Assembly (NCBI RefSeq): GCF_000001735.4
Contig: NC_003074.8
Location: forward strand, 23,257,261 to 23,321,260
Reading direction: 5' to 3'
Length of the DNA: 64,000 nucleotides
Source of the DNA: Arabidopsis thaliana
Lineage: Eukaryota > Streptophyta > Magnoliopsida > Brassicales > Brassicaceae
Shown here: positions 25,449 through 37,155 of the stretch, one piece after another
Position numbering within the stretch: the first letter of the stretch is position 1
Layout of the letters: every line of letters starts with the position of its first letter
Notes under the pieces: model-generated
Database searches by the model: none
What the model was told of the DNA's origin: nothing
Seen by the model: the letters and a program-made list of their open reading frames with translations, nothing else
Translations under genes and position numbers: made by a program

Positions 25449-25464
25449 CATGTATATATACATG
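25449..25464. promoter_or_regulatory. TATA region within a 16-bp palindrome
   Basis: CATGTATATATACATG is a perfect palindrome containing TATATATA (25453-25460), about 90 bp before the ATG at 25543. It is the likely TATA box of the downstream small acidic protein gene. Confidence 0.55.
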
Positions 25465-25542
25465 TAAAAGAGAGATTTATTTGCGTTTTGTGCTTGTGTT
25501 TTTTTTTTTATCATTTTCCAGGAAACAAAAAAACATCAAATA

Positions 25543-25947
25543 ATGAACATGACAAAGAACAACGTCGTTGAAGTGTCAACATTTTTGTTCTTCGAAGCAT
25601 CTGCAGATTCCGAGACGACCCATCAGGAACGTGGACACGATGGCGATGATGTGAAAGGTTGTGACGATTGCGGTGAAGATGCTGAGTCATGCAGGTGCGA
25701 GATGTCAACGAGTCAGAGGATGAGTAGGTCAACGGATTTTGACACGGTTGAAGAAGTAGCTGACGTCGCCGGAGAAAATGAAGGTCACGTTGACGAAGAT
25801 GGAGAGGTGAATAGTTATCGGAAGTGGCCAGAGAGGAGAGACGGCGAAAATCTGACAGTTGATTCATCTTCGACGGGAAATGACGAGAGGTTGATGAGTG
25901 AGATTGAAAAAAATCGAATGTTTTGGGAAGCTTGTTTGGCTTCTTAA
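25543..25947 (+). CDS. Small acidic protein of unknown function, 134 aa
   Basis: A single-exon ORF of 134 aa, much more GC-rich than the surrounding spacer, with a TATA box about 90 bp upstream. The composition is strongly acidic (DGDDVKGCDDCGEDAESC, EEVADVAGENEGHVDEDGEV). There is a small Cys cluster, CDDCGEDAESCRC, at about residues 40-52. The C-terminus EIEKNRMFWEACLAS is hydrophobic and looks like a conserved motif, a common form for short interaction motifs. No signal peptide or membrane segment is seen. I do not recognise a named family. A second Met two codons in (MTKNN) is an alternative start. Confidence 0.7.
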   Translation: MNMTKNNVVEVSTFLFFEASADSETTHQERGHDGDDVKGCDDCGEDAESCRCEMSTSQRMSRSTDFDTVEEVADVAGENEGHVDEDGEVNSYRKWPERRDGENLTVDSSSTGNDERLMSEIEKNRMFWEACLAS

Positions 25948-26575
25948 TAGTCTATTTTATGTTCGGAACAAAAATGATATTATTATTTTCTATGTTATTC
26001 TACATTAAGTTATAATCGATTATGTGTTTGAATGTATTGATTAAAATTCCTCTGTTATTATATGTATGTAATTTCTCGACTTATAGAGCATATTGATGTT
26101 TGTGGTCATCAGATTTGAAAAGTTGTTGATAAGGGCCATCGTTCACTGTATAATATAGTCCGGTAGTACACTAGTAGTACTAGTTTCCGGCTAAAATTTA
26201 AAAGACAAGAAAAGCAATCGACCATATTAGTAAAAGCCCATTATAGCTAAGTGGGTCACCGTTTACTCTCGCTTCACTAAACGTCACCGTTTGGGCAATC
26301 ATCGTCCCTTTAGTTTTTTTTTTTTTGTTTTGGTGTCTTCTGGGGCTTATCGATTCTTCCTTAAACTGGGAAACTACTTTGTTCGAATCTCAGAGCTTTT
26401 TCGTTTCCCATCGGAAGAAGAAACTCATATATACCTTCCAAAAAATCCATACGTCAAGTATTTGTTCTCTATCCTCTCTTTGTTGTCTTATAAATTCTTC
26501 AAGCAGGTTTCGAGATTTCCTCGAATCTGTTTTGTTCTTGTTCCTCAAAAATGCTGGGTTTTTGAACGAACGAGG
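25948..26575. other. Spacer: NPL41 promoter and leader
   Basis: AT-rich 3' flank, then AAGCCCATTA (26234) and two CGTCACCGTTT-like motifs (about 26256-26291). The leader holds a four-codon uORF (26551-26565), listed separately. Confidence 0.55.
26551..26565 (+). promoter_or_regulatory. Minimal uORF before NPL41
   Basis: ATGCTGGGTTTTTGA encodes four residues and stops 10 nt before the chosen NPL41 start at 26576. It would be translated if the leader begins upstream, as expected. Confidence 0.5.
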
Positions 26576-28097
26576 ATGACGATGCTCAGAGTCCGAAGCA
26601 GAGATGGATTGGAGAGAGTGAGTGTAGATGGACCTCATATCACAGTCTCCCAACTCAAAACCCTAATCCAAGATCAGCTTCAGATCCCTATCCACAACCA
26701 AACCTTATCCACCAATAGAAACCTTCTCCTCGCTAAGAGCCCTTCTGATTTCCTAGCGTTCACCGACATGGCCGATCCTAACCTCCGAATCTCGTCTCTC
26801 AATCTAGCTCACGGCTCTATGGTCTACCTTGCTTACGAAGGTGAGCGTACGATTCGTGGTGGTCCTGCTGTAACGCCTGCTGGTTCCTTCGGGAGGAAGA
26901 TGACCGTCGAAGATCTAATCGCTCGACAGATGCGCGTCGGTCGCCAGGAGAAGGCTCACTGCGATTCCGTCTCGTTCGATCGCGATTGCGCCAATGCGTT
27001 TCAGCATTTCGTCAACGAGTCGCTTGCCTTCGCTGTCAAACGCGGTGGATTCATGTACGGGAACGTCTCTGAGGATGGTCAGGTTGAGGTGAATTTCATC
27101 TACGAGCCACCGCAGCAAGGGATGGAGGATAATCTGATTCTGATGAGAGACTCTGAGGAAGAGAAACGTGTTGATGCTATTGCTTTAGGGTTAGGGATGA
27201 GGAGAGTTGGGTTTATATTCAACCAGACTGTGACTCAGGACAAGAAGGAGTACACTTTGTCTAACGTTGAGGTGTTGCTTGCGGCTCAGCTTCACGCTGA
27301 GAGCGAATTGAAGGAGTGGGTCACTGCTGTTGTGAAGCTTGAGATCAATGAGGATGGTGGTGCTGATGTTCACTTTGAGCCGTTTCAGATGAGTGATATG
27401 TGCGTTAGGTTGTTTAAGGAAGGATGGTTCGAGACTGAGATTGGACCTGAGGATGATCCCAAGCTCTCCAAGTTGAAGAAAGAGGTTGTTGTTGGAGTCA
27501 AGGATGTTAAAGAAGTCGATAATGATTTCTTCCTTGTTCTCGTCAAGATCTTGGATCATCAGGTTCGTTTTTGTACCCTTTTAGCTTATGGAACCATTAC
27601 TCTTTTACAATTTAGGAGGGAATCGTTTAATAGATTAGGATCAGAACATTGGCGACTGATTGATTGAGGAACTAGTGATAGGAATCAAAGGATGATAAGT
27701 TGTGAGTTTTTCGGTCTCTGCTATTTTCTGTATGAATGAAGAGCTTGAGTAGCCTTAGCTAGGAAGAACAAGTGTTATTTACATTTGAATCTTATGAATA
27801 TAGATGATTGTTTTGATGTATAATTGTGTATTTGGTTGCCAGGGACCGTTGTCGTGTACCTTCCCGATAGAGAACAGGAACACTCAAACAACAATGCGGG
27901 CTTTGAAAACGCATATGGAGCGAGCAAGGAGCCTCCCATTCGTGAAGAGGATCTCTGATTTTCATCTGCTTCTCTTTGTGGCTCAGTTTCTAGACGTATC
28001 ATCCGACGTCCCTGCGTTGGCTGAATGCGTCCGTCTACAGTCTCATGTCCCTGAGGGATATGAGTTGCTCATCGACTCCATGGCCAATACTTCTTAA
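26576..28097 (+). CDS. NPL41: NPL4-like protein 1 (CDC48 cofactor)
   Basis: Two exons, 26576-27562 and 27843-28097, give 413 aa. An N-terminal ubiquitin-like (UBX-like) domain covers about residues 1-75 (MLRVRSRDGLERVSVDG, HGSMVYLAYEGE). The NPL4/MPN-like region follows, with FVNESLAFAVKRGGFMYG and FIYEPPQQGMEDNL. The C-terminal part is FLDVSSDVPALAECV. NPL4 with UFD1 brings ubiquitinated substrates to the CDC48 ATPase for extraction from membranes and chromatin. Plant NPL4 lacks the C-terminal NZF finger of the mammalian protein, and none is seen here. The open frame extends upstream to 26291, but the stretch MGNHRPFSFFFFVLVSSG is leader-like and not family sequence, so I use the ATG of MTMLRVRSRDG. 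Confidence 0.95.
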
Positions 28098-28332
28098 GTT
28101 TTACAAGTCTGTGTGTTCATATTCTCTCCTTTAGATTTGTGTACAGCTGTTACTTCTTCCTTTAAATTATCTTTGCATATGGAAGAATAAAAAGAAGAAA
28201 TATTTCAGAGAAGTTAAGGTCTTAAATGATAGTTTTTATTGGATTATCCTGTTCAAGTTCAATGAAACATTTACTAGTACCACTCGCAGATAAGTTGTAA
28301 GTTGTAAGTTGGTGTATTAAAAACAAAAGTGG

Positions 28333-28405
28333 TGGAGATGCGGGGGATCGAACCCCGTGCCTCTCGCATGCAAAGCGAGCGCTCTACCATTTGAGCTACA
28401 TCCCC
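28333..28405 (-). tRNA. tRNA-Ala (anticodon TGC), copy 1
   Basis: A 73-nt cloverleaf on the minus strand. The acceptor arm is GGGGATG / CATCTCC with the G3:U70 wobble that identifies alanine tRNAs. The D arm is GCTC/GAGC, the anticodon arm is CTCGC-TTTGCAT-GCGAG (TGC at 34-36), and the T arm is CGGGG-TTCGATC-CCCCG. The discriminator is A73. There is no intron. T-rich sequence (TTTTG, TTTTT) just downstream on the minus strand provides Pol III termination. Confidence 0.98.
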
Positions 28406-28493
28406 TCTTGAAATTTGTTGGCGTGGAACTTAAGGAATCTTAAAAATACAGAATTCTACAACCTTAAAATAAAAACTAAGTTAAAAAGCAAAT

Positions 28494-28566
28494 TGGAGAT
28501 GCGGGGGATCGAACCCCGTGCCTCTCGCATGCAAAGCGAGCGCTCTACCATTTGAGCTACATCCCC
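28494..28566 (-). tRNA. tRNA-Ala (anticodon TGC), copy 2
   Basis: Identical over all 73 nt to the copy that lies 161 bp to the left, on the same strand, with the same G3:U70 pair and TGC anticodon. A TTTTT run follows on the minus strand. The flanks are not clearly alike, so the duplication is old with the tRNA bodies held identical by selection or conversion, or the two were inserted separately. Confidence 0.98.
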
Positions 28567-28570
28567 ATTT

Positions 28571-31500
28571 GTTATGATCTTGTCGGGTTCAATAGATATA
28601 ACTCAGGTAATAATAAAAGCTGGATTGTTGCAGCTTCTGTCTTAAAGAAAGCCCAAAGCTTTCGATGTTGGACGGCTGCTTTTCAGGACCAAAAAACGAC
28701 AAATTAAGAGCGGACAGCAAACAAAATACTTTTTGTCGTCTTCTTTCACTTTTGAAAATTTATCCCAAAAAACATTATAAAAATGAAAATTCAAACACAT
28801 TAGTGGGGAAGATTTGGGGTTAAGAGCTCGTTTAAACACATCAATCTGTCCATTTCAAATTTTTTGAAATTATTTTTGTAAGGGAACTAGAGATAAGCAT
28901 ATCTTCATTGAATTATCATGCTTACAATTCTGATAGTATTGGGAAAAGTGATTAATTGTACATTGGTTTTCTACATCTTCATACTTTTTTATATACGATT
29001 ATGTATTTGTAACCCCATTTAATTCTTTATTTTCAGATTCAAAACCTCAATACGAGCGGTTTTCAAAAAATATATATTGACTTGTCGAATATAAGTGTTT
29101 CTTCCAAAGCCTGATTAACCGAGTTCGGTATTATTTCGCTTCCCAAACGATAGTGGAAGAAAACAATTAATGTGCGAAAGTTTTATTCAAAGTAAGGAGT
29201 GGAAAATGTGAGCACACGCACCAAAAAGACAAAATAGATGACGACAAAATTAGGAAAGCCTCATATAGACACGCGAATCATATACCTTAGCGTGTTCTCC
29301 TTTTGATCCCCTTTCTTTTCTTTTTTGGGGTTGATTTGCATTAGTTAAAACAAGAAATACAAATATTAATTCAACAAATTAATCAACATCGCCACGTTAC
29401 GATAAGAAAATATCTTCTTCTTTTTTGTTAGAAGGTTTACCATAACAATATCTTGTCATCATGTAACTTTAGACTAACTGTGACAATGAAATGTTGTTTG
29501 TTACTTATAAGCAAATCAGCAATTAATGGTCAGGTCTTTTAAAATATCCTGTGAGAAAAAATACAAAACAAGAGAGACGTGTCAAAATAAAAAGCAAGTA
29601 TTCATTTCATATTAATTTGTCCGTCTATAGAGTTAGAGGATGTTATTTTATCATAAACATACTTTCATTCAAATTACGACAAATTCATTTCGTTATATGT
29701 TTTTTTCCGTTAAAGATAAACGCTTTATTCTACTTTTGTAGGTATTACATGAGAAACACAAAATACTATAGCTTTAAAGTTTTTATGTCCAATGAACTCC
29801 TACGACTGTAAAATAAAAAACACAAGTTGTATGGGGACAAAACAACGGCTGATATCTACTGTTTTGGTCCCATCATCGAAAGATTCATGGTTCTGATTTG
29901 TTAAATCCAAGAGATAGACCAAAAGGTAACATTATACGACCTTTTTGTTTCGGCCAGAAGGTAACATACTAACATTATAGGACCTATCTTGTAAAATTAA
30001 CATCGTTTTTTTTTTGGTTTCTCAGCTCATCCATCATCAAAGTAGGACCCGTTCCTCATTTCCCTAACGTTTTAACCTTGACTTTTTCTTTTTAATTTAC
30101 TAGTAGTAGTTGATTAATATTTCGGATTTTAACACCCGCAAAAACCCTCGTTGAACCGTCTGTTAAAAAACTCCACTAATTTAATTATTATAAGTTTAAT
30201 TTTGTCAATATTGCGGTACTATGTGTTGAATCTACTGGGGGATGTCCAAATGCATTGAATAGTAGGGGTAATTTATTATGCTAGAGAGATAAGGAAGAGA
30301 GAATAGCGGACCTTCGGGTAGACTCAGAAGTGTTATCTTTCGACAGAGCGTTACTGGTGTGTGACAGCCACGCGCTTTTGACACAACACGACAAAATGCT
30401 AAAGCCCATTCCCACATTCTACCTAATGGGCCCGTTTTGATATTAGAAAAAATAAACAAGTCAAAGGATTTGATTTGGAGCGGCTGATTTACATATTTTT
30501 CCTAGCCATATTTTCTTCCAAAAGAAGATTTAAAATAACAAAACAATTAACTTTTTTGCAAATTGAAGTATACAAAAACCATACATGTATATATCTAGAG
30601 TGAATGTTCATTTAAAGAAAATAAATACAGTAACAAAAAAAAAACGACACAACAAAAGAGTTAATAGAATCGTAAAAAGCAGTTGAAAAATGAGTAAATG
30701 ACAGAAAACGATCAAACATAAGTAGTACAAAATAGGTAAAATTAAATAATCTACAGACACATTACTTATCATATGATAAGTAAAGTCGTACGTTCAATGA
30801 TATTATATTATGGGTTTGTTCTTTTCACTTTATCAAAAAAAAAAAACATATTGGAATTTGTTATTATAATTATTTAGAAAGGAAATAAAAAAAATACTAA
30901 AAAGAAATGAAAATCCAAGGTTGAAAGAGAGGGTCCCTGACTGGAAGGCATGATGTCATCCGCTCAAAATAGAACACGTTTAGCCAGTAGTGGCAATGAC
31001 TCGTAAATATTGCATAGAGTATGAGGGTACTTTCGGGATACCACATGTGGTTTTAATTAAGCAAAAGAAAACAACACAACCCTTTTGTCGCCACATGCCA
31101 TGGCGTTGGTCGCACGCTGGATAGCCTTTTTTTTTTTTTCGTTTGGTTAGGATTGTCACGTTCCTTCCTTGCTCTAATTTGATTTATAGTATTACAATTT
31201 GCATTCACATTAGTACTATATAATAAAACAAACCAAAAACCAAAACGAAAACCAAAAGAAGCTCTCTCTGTCTTTCACCCATCCTAAGTCACAACCATCA
31301 TTTATATAAAAAACAAGATCTAAAACTTTATGATACAAAAATTTGCTCTTTATCTTTTTAAAAGTTGTCCTTACCATAACTTTCTTTTTTGTTTTGTATT
31401 ATATATCATTAGATGATGAATGATCTTTTTGATAGACTTTCTTTTTTTCTTTTCTTTTTTCTATTGTATACGTGCTTAAAATTCGTTTCATATCACATGG

Positions 31501-32456
31501 AACCAATTGACAAATGAAATTAGTAAAAAATTATGAAGAATAGCATTGAAAGAAGAATACATCACAAAATGCTAAAGATTTAGATGGAATTATTGTATTT
31601 ATATATGATTGTAGAGAACAAAACTAAAAGAAAAAGGAGAAAATAATAATTGAGAATTAAATGGAAAGTCACAAAATGACAAAATTGTATAATTTGATTT
31701 TAAGAAATGACATAGCCACATAATATTATTAGTGCCAAATAATAAAAAGTGATCCAATTAAACGTGAGAAAATAGAAAAGAAAAAGGGGGGGAGGTGGTC
31801 AAAAGGAGCACTAATGAGAGAGGAGGGAGCGTGTCAGAACTGGCGTGCCCATTAGCCAATCGCAAATTGCATTCCCTTCTCTCTCTCTATATATACACAT
31901 GACACCGTGGCCTTCTCCCTCTCTTTTTTTTAATAATATTTTTCTTTTAAAAATCATATTTCTTTATTCGAATATCATTTCTAAATGTTTCTTTTAAAAA
32001 ATAAAAATTTAAACAGCCGACTGAAATCATCAATTTTACCTTATCGACAAAATTTATCAAAAATAAAATAAAATGGATATGTAGAAGAGTGGGACCCACA
32101 GATTGAAACAGTGAAAAAGAAAGAGGGGCCAAATTAGTCACCACCGTCCGATTGGTCTTTCTTCATTTCATAATAATCTCTCTCTCTCTCTCTCACCTTT
32201 GACTCTCTCTCTCTCTCGTTTCTCTGTACTTGTTTGCCTTGCTATCTTCTTTTCTTTCTCCAGCTCTCTCTCTTTTATATCTTCTTTTCTGGGTTTCTTT
32301 CAAATCCTCTTCTTCCATCTCCACTGCTTCCTAATTCCCCGGAATTCTTCACAACCCATAAAGGGAAGAGAGAGTTATTCACTGGTATGAGTTCGTCGTT
32401 TCATTGAGATTATACACAAAACAAGATTATAACTTTTTTGCTGGGTTTTGGAGACT
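28571..32456. other. Large AT-rich spacer: GID1B upstream region
   Basis: 3.9 kb with no supported gene. Short related pieces AAGGTAACAT near 29924 and 29957 are a local duplication. From about 31.8 kb the sequence becomes a promoter and leader: CCAAT at 31856, TATATATA at 31888-31895 and a pyrimidine (CT) microsatellite at about 32171-32218. Small ORFs here look like chance. Confidence 0.55.
31888..31895 (+). promoter_or_regulatory. Candidate TATA box of GID1B
   Basis: TATATATA follows a CT-rich stretch, 569 bp before the ATG at 32457. That is a long leader, so a leader intron or a closer start is possible. Confidence 0.4.
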
Positions 32457-32665
32457 ATGGCTGGTGGTAACGAAGTCAACCTTAACGAATGCAAGGTAAA
32501 CTCTCTCTCCCTTTTTTTTTTAGATTCATTTGCTCAACTTTTGTTTTTCTCTTAAAATTGAAGATCATATAGATTCACCCGTACGGCTCAATTTTGTTTT
32601 ACTTCCAAAAAAAAAAGAAGAAGAGGAAATCTAAGACGTCCCATCATATCCCTCTCTAATGTTTT

Positions 32666-32699
<34 letters not shown>

Positions 32700-33738
32700 G
32701 AGAATTGTCCCACTCAACACATGGGTCCTCATTTCCAATTTCAAGCTTGCTTACAAAGTCCTCCGTCGCCCTGACGGTTCTTTCAACCGCGACCTCGCCG
32801 AGTTCCTTGACCGTAAAGTTCCCGCCAACTCTTTCCCCCTCGACGGCGTTTTCTCCTTCGACCACGTCGACTCAACAACTAACCTTCTCACCAGAATCTA
32901 CCAACCTGCGTCTCTCCTTCATCAGACCCGTCACGGAACCCTCGAGCTAACCAAACCTCTCAGTACTACAGAGATCGTCCCTGTTCTCATTTTCTTCCAT
33001 GGAGGCAGCTTCACTCATTCCTCCGCCAATAGTGCTATCTACGACACTTTCTGCCGACGCCTTGTCACCATTTGCGGTGTTGTTGTTGTCTCTGTTGATT
33101 ACCGGAGATCCCCTGAGCATCGCTACCCTTGTGCTTACGACGATGGATGGAACGCTCTCAACTGGGTCAAGTCCAGAGTCTGGCTTCAGAGTGGTAAAGA
33201 CTCCAATGTTTATGTTTATTTGGCTGGAGATAGCTCTGGAGGCAACATTGCTCACAATGTCGCTGTCAGAGCTACCAATGAAGGAGTCAAAGTGTTGGGG
33301 AACATTCTTCTTCATCCAATGTTTGGTGGACAGGAGAGGACTCAGTCTGAGAAGACCCTTGATGGCAAATACTTTGTGACTATACAAGATCGAGATTGGT
33401 ATTGGAGGGCTTATCTACCGGAAGGTGAAGATAGAGATCATCCAGCATGTAATCCCTTTGGCCCGAGAGGTCAAAGCCTTAAAGGAGTCAACTTTCCAAA
33501 GAGTCTTGTTGTTGTCGCTGGTTTAGATCTTGTTCAAGATTGGCAATTAGCCTATGTGGATGGGCTTAAGAAGACTGGTCTTGAAGTCAATCTTTTGTAT
33601 TTGAAACAAGCTACCATTGGCTTTTACTTCTTGCCTAACAATGATCACTTTCATTGTCTTATGGAAGAGTTGAATAAGTTTGTGCACTCCATAGAGGATT
33701 CTCAAAGCAAGTCAAGTCCTGTGCTTCTTACTCCTTAG
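32457..33738 (+). CDS. GID1B: Gibberellin receptor GID1B
   Basis: Two exons, 32457-32495 and 32701-33738, give 358 aa. The short first exon encodes MAGGNEVNLNECK, which starts the N-terminal lid that closes over GA and binds DELLA proteins. The rest is a hormone-sensitive-lipase-like alpha/beta hydrolase fold: the HGG oxyanion motif at 113-115 (FFHGGSF), the nucleophile Ser191 in GDSSGG, and Asp289 in AGLDLVQD. The catalytic His is replaced by Ile319 in KQATIGFYF, the hallmark of a receptor that has lost hydrolysis. GA-bound GID1B recruits DELLA repressors to the SCF-SLY1 ligase in the nucleus. The intron contains a (CT)n microsatellite next to its 3' splice site. Confidence 0.97.
32669..32696 (+). 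repeat. (CT)n microsatellite at the GID1B intron 3' end
   Basis: An uninterrupted TC repeat of about 14 units runs straight into the TGTAG acceptor and serves as its polypyrimidine tract. Repeat-length variation here could affect splicing. Confidence 0.85.
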
Positions 33739-36700
33739 CAACGACAATGTCTGGTCATGTTGCTGATATATACCACATGAAGAGTAGAAGAAGAAGACTA
33801 GAGGATCGGTTTGTTTTGCCTATCTATGATTGGGTTGTGTACAGTTTCCACAAGTGGTGTCTAGTGTTCAATAGCGTTTCTTTTGTGTTCCTTGGTCTCC
33901 GGAAGCATAATAAGTCTGTCTTTCTGTGAGGTCTTGGTTGCGCCTGGCGAGAGACCACTTCGGTTATCGGCATCTATCGTTTTAGGGCTATACCGGGGAA
34001 TGGTACTTTGTTTGCGTACTAGTATGGGTAGGCTTTAGTTGGTTCTAGCTTAGAGTACAGAGGGTAAATTACAAGACAACTAACTTGTCTTCAACATGTT
34101 GTGAAAAAAACTAATCCTTGGTGAGGATTTGTATGTTTATATTAACTTTTGCTTTCTCATGCTATTAATAGAGTATGTCTTTGTGGTTGTAGTTTCTCAC
34201 TTCCTTCTTGTTTTAGTTCATGCATTAAAAAGTTTTTGGCTACCAGAAGACAAATCTTTTATAACCCTTTTTTTTCCTTGTTAAGTCTCGCAACTTCGAA
34301 CTCTCCAAGGAATTGCTCTATCTTTTCTCCAATTGTGAAAGAAACATAAAACAAAAAAAGAAATATCTAAAGGTCTAAGTGAAAACCCTAGGGAGACATG
34401 TGGCAATGGCGTTGGAGTGAAGTATAAAGAAAGAAAGAAGAGGAAATAAGTGTGAAAGAAGAGAAAAGACAAGTGTTGTGTGTGCATTTGTGGCAAAAGC
34501 TTCACAATGCCAAAACCAATCCCCCATCCACCCAAATGAGAAAAAAGCTTACACAACCAAAATTAATATATTAAATAATGATTGGACAAAAATGTCAAAA
34601 TCATCTATCATTTTTCTTTATATTCCATTATTAATAGTTTTTGTTTTTCCTTGGCATCTTTTGCCTTATTGCCTCTTTTATGTGCATGTATTTTATTTAG
34701 TATTTTTGGAGTTTCCTTGTAGTGGTTATGAACTTTGGGAGGATCAACATGGACCCCCTCTTAGAGAAAACAATCTCTTTTGTCTACATATGTTTGTTTC
34801 TATATATTTTCTACATTTCTTTATAAATAGTAATTTTTTTATTATATACTTATTCTTGTGATGCCAAGTGGTAGGGACATTAAGGTTTGGAGAAAAAAAG
34901 GAAAAGCGTTTTTTTTTTCTTTTCTCTCTTTTGTTTAGTTGGTGCTCTTCTTTAAAATAATGATAGAAGATACAAATAACATTTTATATACAGGTAACTT
35001 CTTACTTTGAATATAATTTTTTTCCCCGATTAACATTTGACTTTTCTAGTCCTAACATCTTGCAAAATTTTGTAGTACTTTAATTTTTTAAAATTTTGTC
35101 AAAGTATTTATGACCAAACTTTTGGCTCATTGATGCGTGCGTGAAAACGACTCTCGTTTGTCTTGTAATGAAATTGTCTTGGCAATTACTCGGGGAAAGT
35201 GTCTTTCTTTTAATTTATTTGTGTGAATATTGTCTAATTATTTGGGCAATTATGTTCCGTGTTTGGAAAATATATTGCATTTGTGTAACAAAGGATCGCT
35301 CTCATATAGTTTTGTGGTCTTTAATTCTGACAAAAAAAATCTTAAATATGTTTGGTGATTTATCAACATCTTCTGATTTCTCCATAATTCATTAATTTGT
35401 CGTTTACACTAAGATTCTTTCTTTTGTCAATGGATTGGCTTTGTCGTTTGTAGACTATATTCAATGCTTTAGATCCAAAATTACAAATTTATTAAATAGT
35501 CATCATCTAACTAACATTTTTGAGCTTAAAGGTTTGGTTTGAGGAATCTTTAATTTATAATTTCAAAAGGGTATCAATAGCTTATGGGTGTTACTTTTTT
35601 TTCTCTGGTTCACATTAGATGTTACAGGCTGCGGTGCGTTTGGTAGTGAATTCGACTAACATATCCTATGTAAGGAGGTGTCGATCGTGTATGTGGGAGA
35701 GGAAACGAAATTAAAGAAGAGCAGTCTTTATTTTTTATATATAATCTCCAAATTAGTGGTAATTTTTTTGATAAACATTTACAAATATTAGTACATACAA
35801 AGAGAGATAAATGTATACACAGATATGTATATATTCTAATATATTTAAATCAATCAAACCATAATAACTCAACCCATATCGAATGATAGTTTATTTTTGT
35901 TTTTTTGTCGGTACATCATAAAGAAATACTAGAACATAAGAAAAATAAAATATTACCAAATTAAGAAAATAAATCCAATCCACACTTGACAACAAAATAA
36001 CCTGATCATAGAAGAGAAAATCAAAGAGGTAAAGGGGAAATAACGAGACTATAAAATATGGGAAGAAGTTAAAGAGTAGAGCTACTCCGAATGGAAAGTG
36101 TATTAGATGTGCAGAGATTCATAGAAATGGAAGAAAAATAGAAAAAGAAAACGAAAGAGAAGAAAAGTAAAGAAGAGACAAAAGCATTGAACAACGATGC
36201 TTTTGTCTTTATTAGCCTATTAACCTAAACCCCTAGAGATTCAGACACGAACCTTATTCATCTCGAATATCTCAAACCCTAAAGACCATTAAACATCATC
36301 GCTCTCTTATCACTTTCGCATTCATCATCAACTCGTCATCATATGTATGTTTTCATTCACATGGAGTTAGTCCAGAATAATAGACTGCATGCCGTTTAAC
36401 GGTCTAAACAAAGACAACTTGTAGTAACGTGTTTTCTTACAAAATGACATAGCAAAATTAGCATGCATGGCTCAGGAGTTATCACATATCGTTAAAACAT
36501 TTTGGGTTTGCTTTTAGCGATTGCCATTTGTCGAGTGTCTCAAAAGATTCTTGTGGCCCGTATAATGGGCTTTAGAATATCGTTCTATAAGCCCATCAAA
36601 TTAATGAACTGAGTATTATTTCCGGGAAAGAAATAACGTTTTATGCAATTACGACCCAATTAACTTTATAGTTTTTTAAAACTGATGGGGAATGACCCAA

Positions 36701-37155
36701 TTCAATGTTTTCACCCTCTCAATTGCAGCCATTAGTTAATACTGTAGTAATGTTTAGAAACTAGTTTCAAAATTTTCGTAGAAAAATTCATGTAATATTT
36801 TTAAAAATCATTCGATGTGCTGCATGCGTATTTCCCAAAAATTAAAGTTAATATGATTTAAGATTTTGTTCACAATTACTGCCACCAGAAAAAGGACGGT
36901 GAGATTAATATTTTACAGGTGAAAAGATTTTTCCAAGACAAGGTTTAATTTGACCATGCGGACCAATTTACTTACAAGGTGTCATGGTTTACAAAAGCCC
37001 GTTAAATGAGTAAATCCTGATCTGTTTGCCACGCTGGCAAAACCTCTCGCAGAGGCCCCACCAAATACTATAAATCATTAAATCTCGTTTAAGGCCCAAA
37101 AAATGATGCAGAGTTGCGATCGTAGAGAGTAGAGAACAGGGAAGGACGAGCGGTT
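33739..37155. other. AT-rich spacer after GID1B
   Basis: 3.4 kb. The first about 350 bp is the GID1B 3' UTR (GC-richer, up to about 34080). A perfect hairpin is at 36176-36208. Sequence from about 36215 to 36320 contains AAACCCTA-like motifs and looks like a leader, but no ORF longer than 14 codons follows. TATAAATC at 37069-37076 is the candidate TATA box of the next gene. Confidence 0.45.
36176..36208. repeat. Perfect 12-bp-stem hairpin
   Basis: AGACAAAAGCAT and ATGCTTTTGTCT are exact reverse complements around a 9-nt loop (TGAACAACG). The hairpin lies in a purine-rich spacer with no gene on either side within 900 bp. The stem is too short for a normal plant pre-miRNA. Confidence 0.7.

Larger units (their letters stand above)
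19022..25542. other. Large AT-rich intergenic region (TIR1 promoter to the next gene)
   Basis: 6.5 kb with no convincing gene. The first few hundred bases are the TIR1 leader and promoter: a GA tract (about 19099-19114) and the palindrome CCAACCATGGTTGG (19169-19182). Further right are a GAAA microsatellite (about 20063-20081) and two short direct-repeat pairs, listed separately. The longest ORFs (21316-21591 plus, 23942-24229 minus) are AT-driven hydrophobic stretches with no coding signature. A TE remnant too diverged to recognise cannot be excluded. Confidence 0.5.

Noticed and set aside
26291-26575. N-terminal extension of NPL41 from 26291
   Set aside because: Phe/Leu-rich leader-like sequence without NPL4 similarity; the UBX-like domain starts right after the ATG at 26576.
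30411-30421. USE-like TTCCCACATTC
   Set aside because: Two mismatches to RTCCCACATCG and no TATA at 24 or 34 bp; not a second snRNA-type gene.
32705-33387. Alternative frames of 81-146 aa over GID1B
   Set aside because: Shadows of the GID1B coding exon in other frames.
34478-34861. 127-aa plus ORF in the GID1B downstream spacer
   Set aside because: Chance ORF in T-rich DNA; Phe/Leu/Ile-rich and without promoter or domain.
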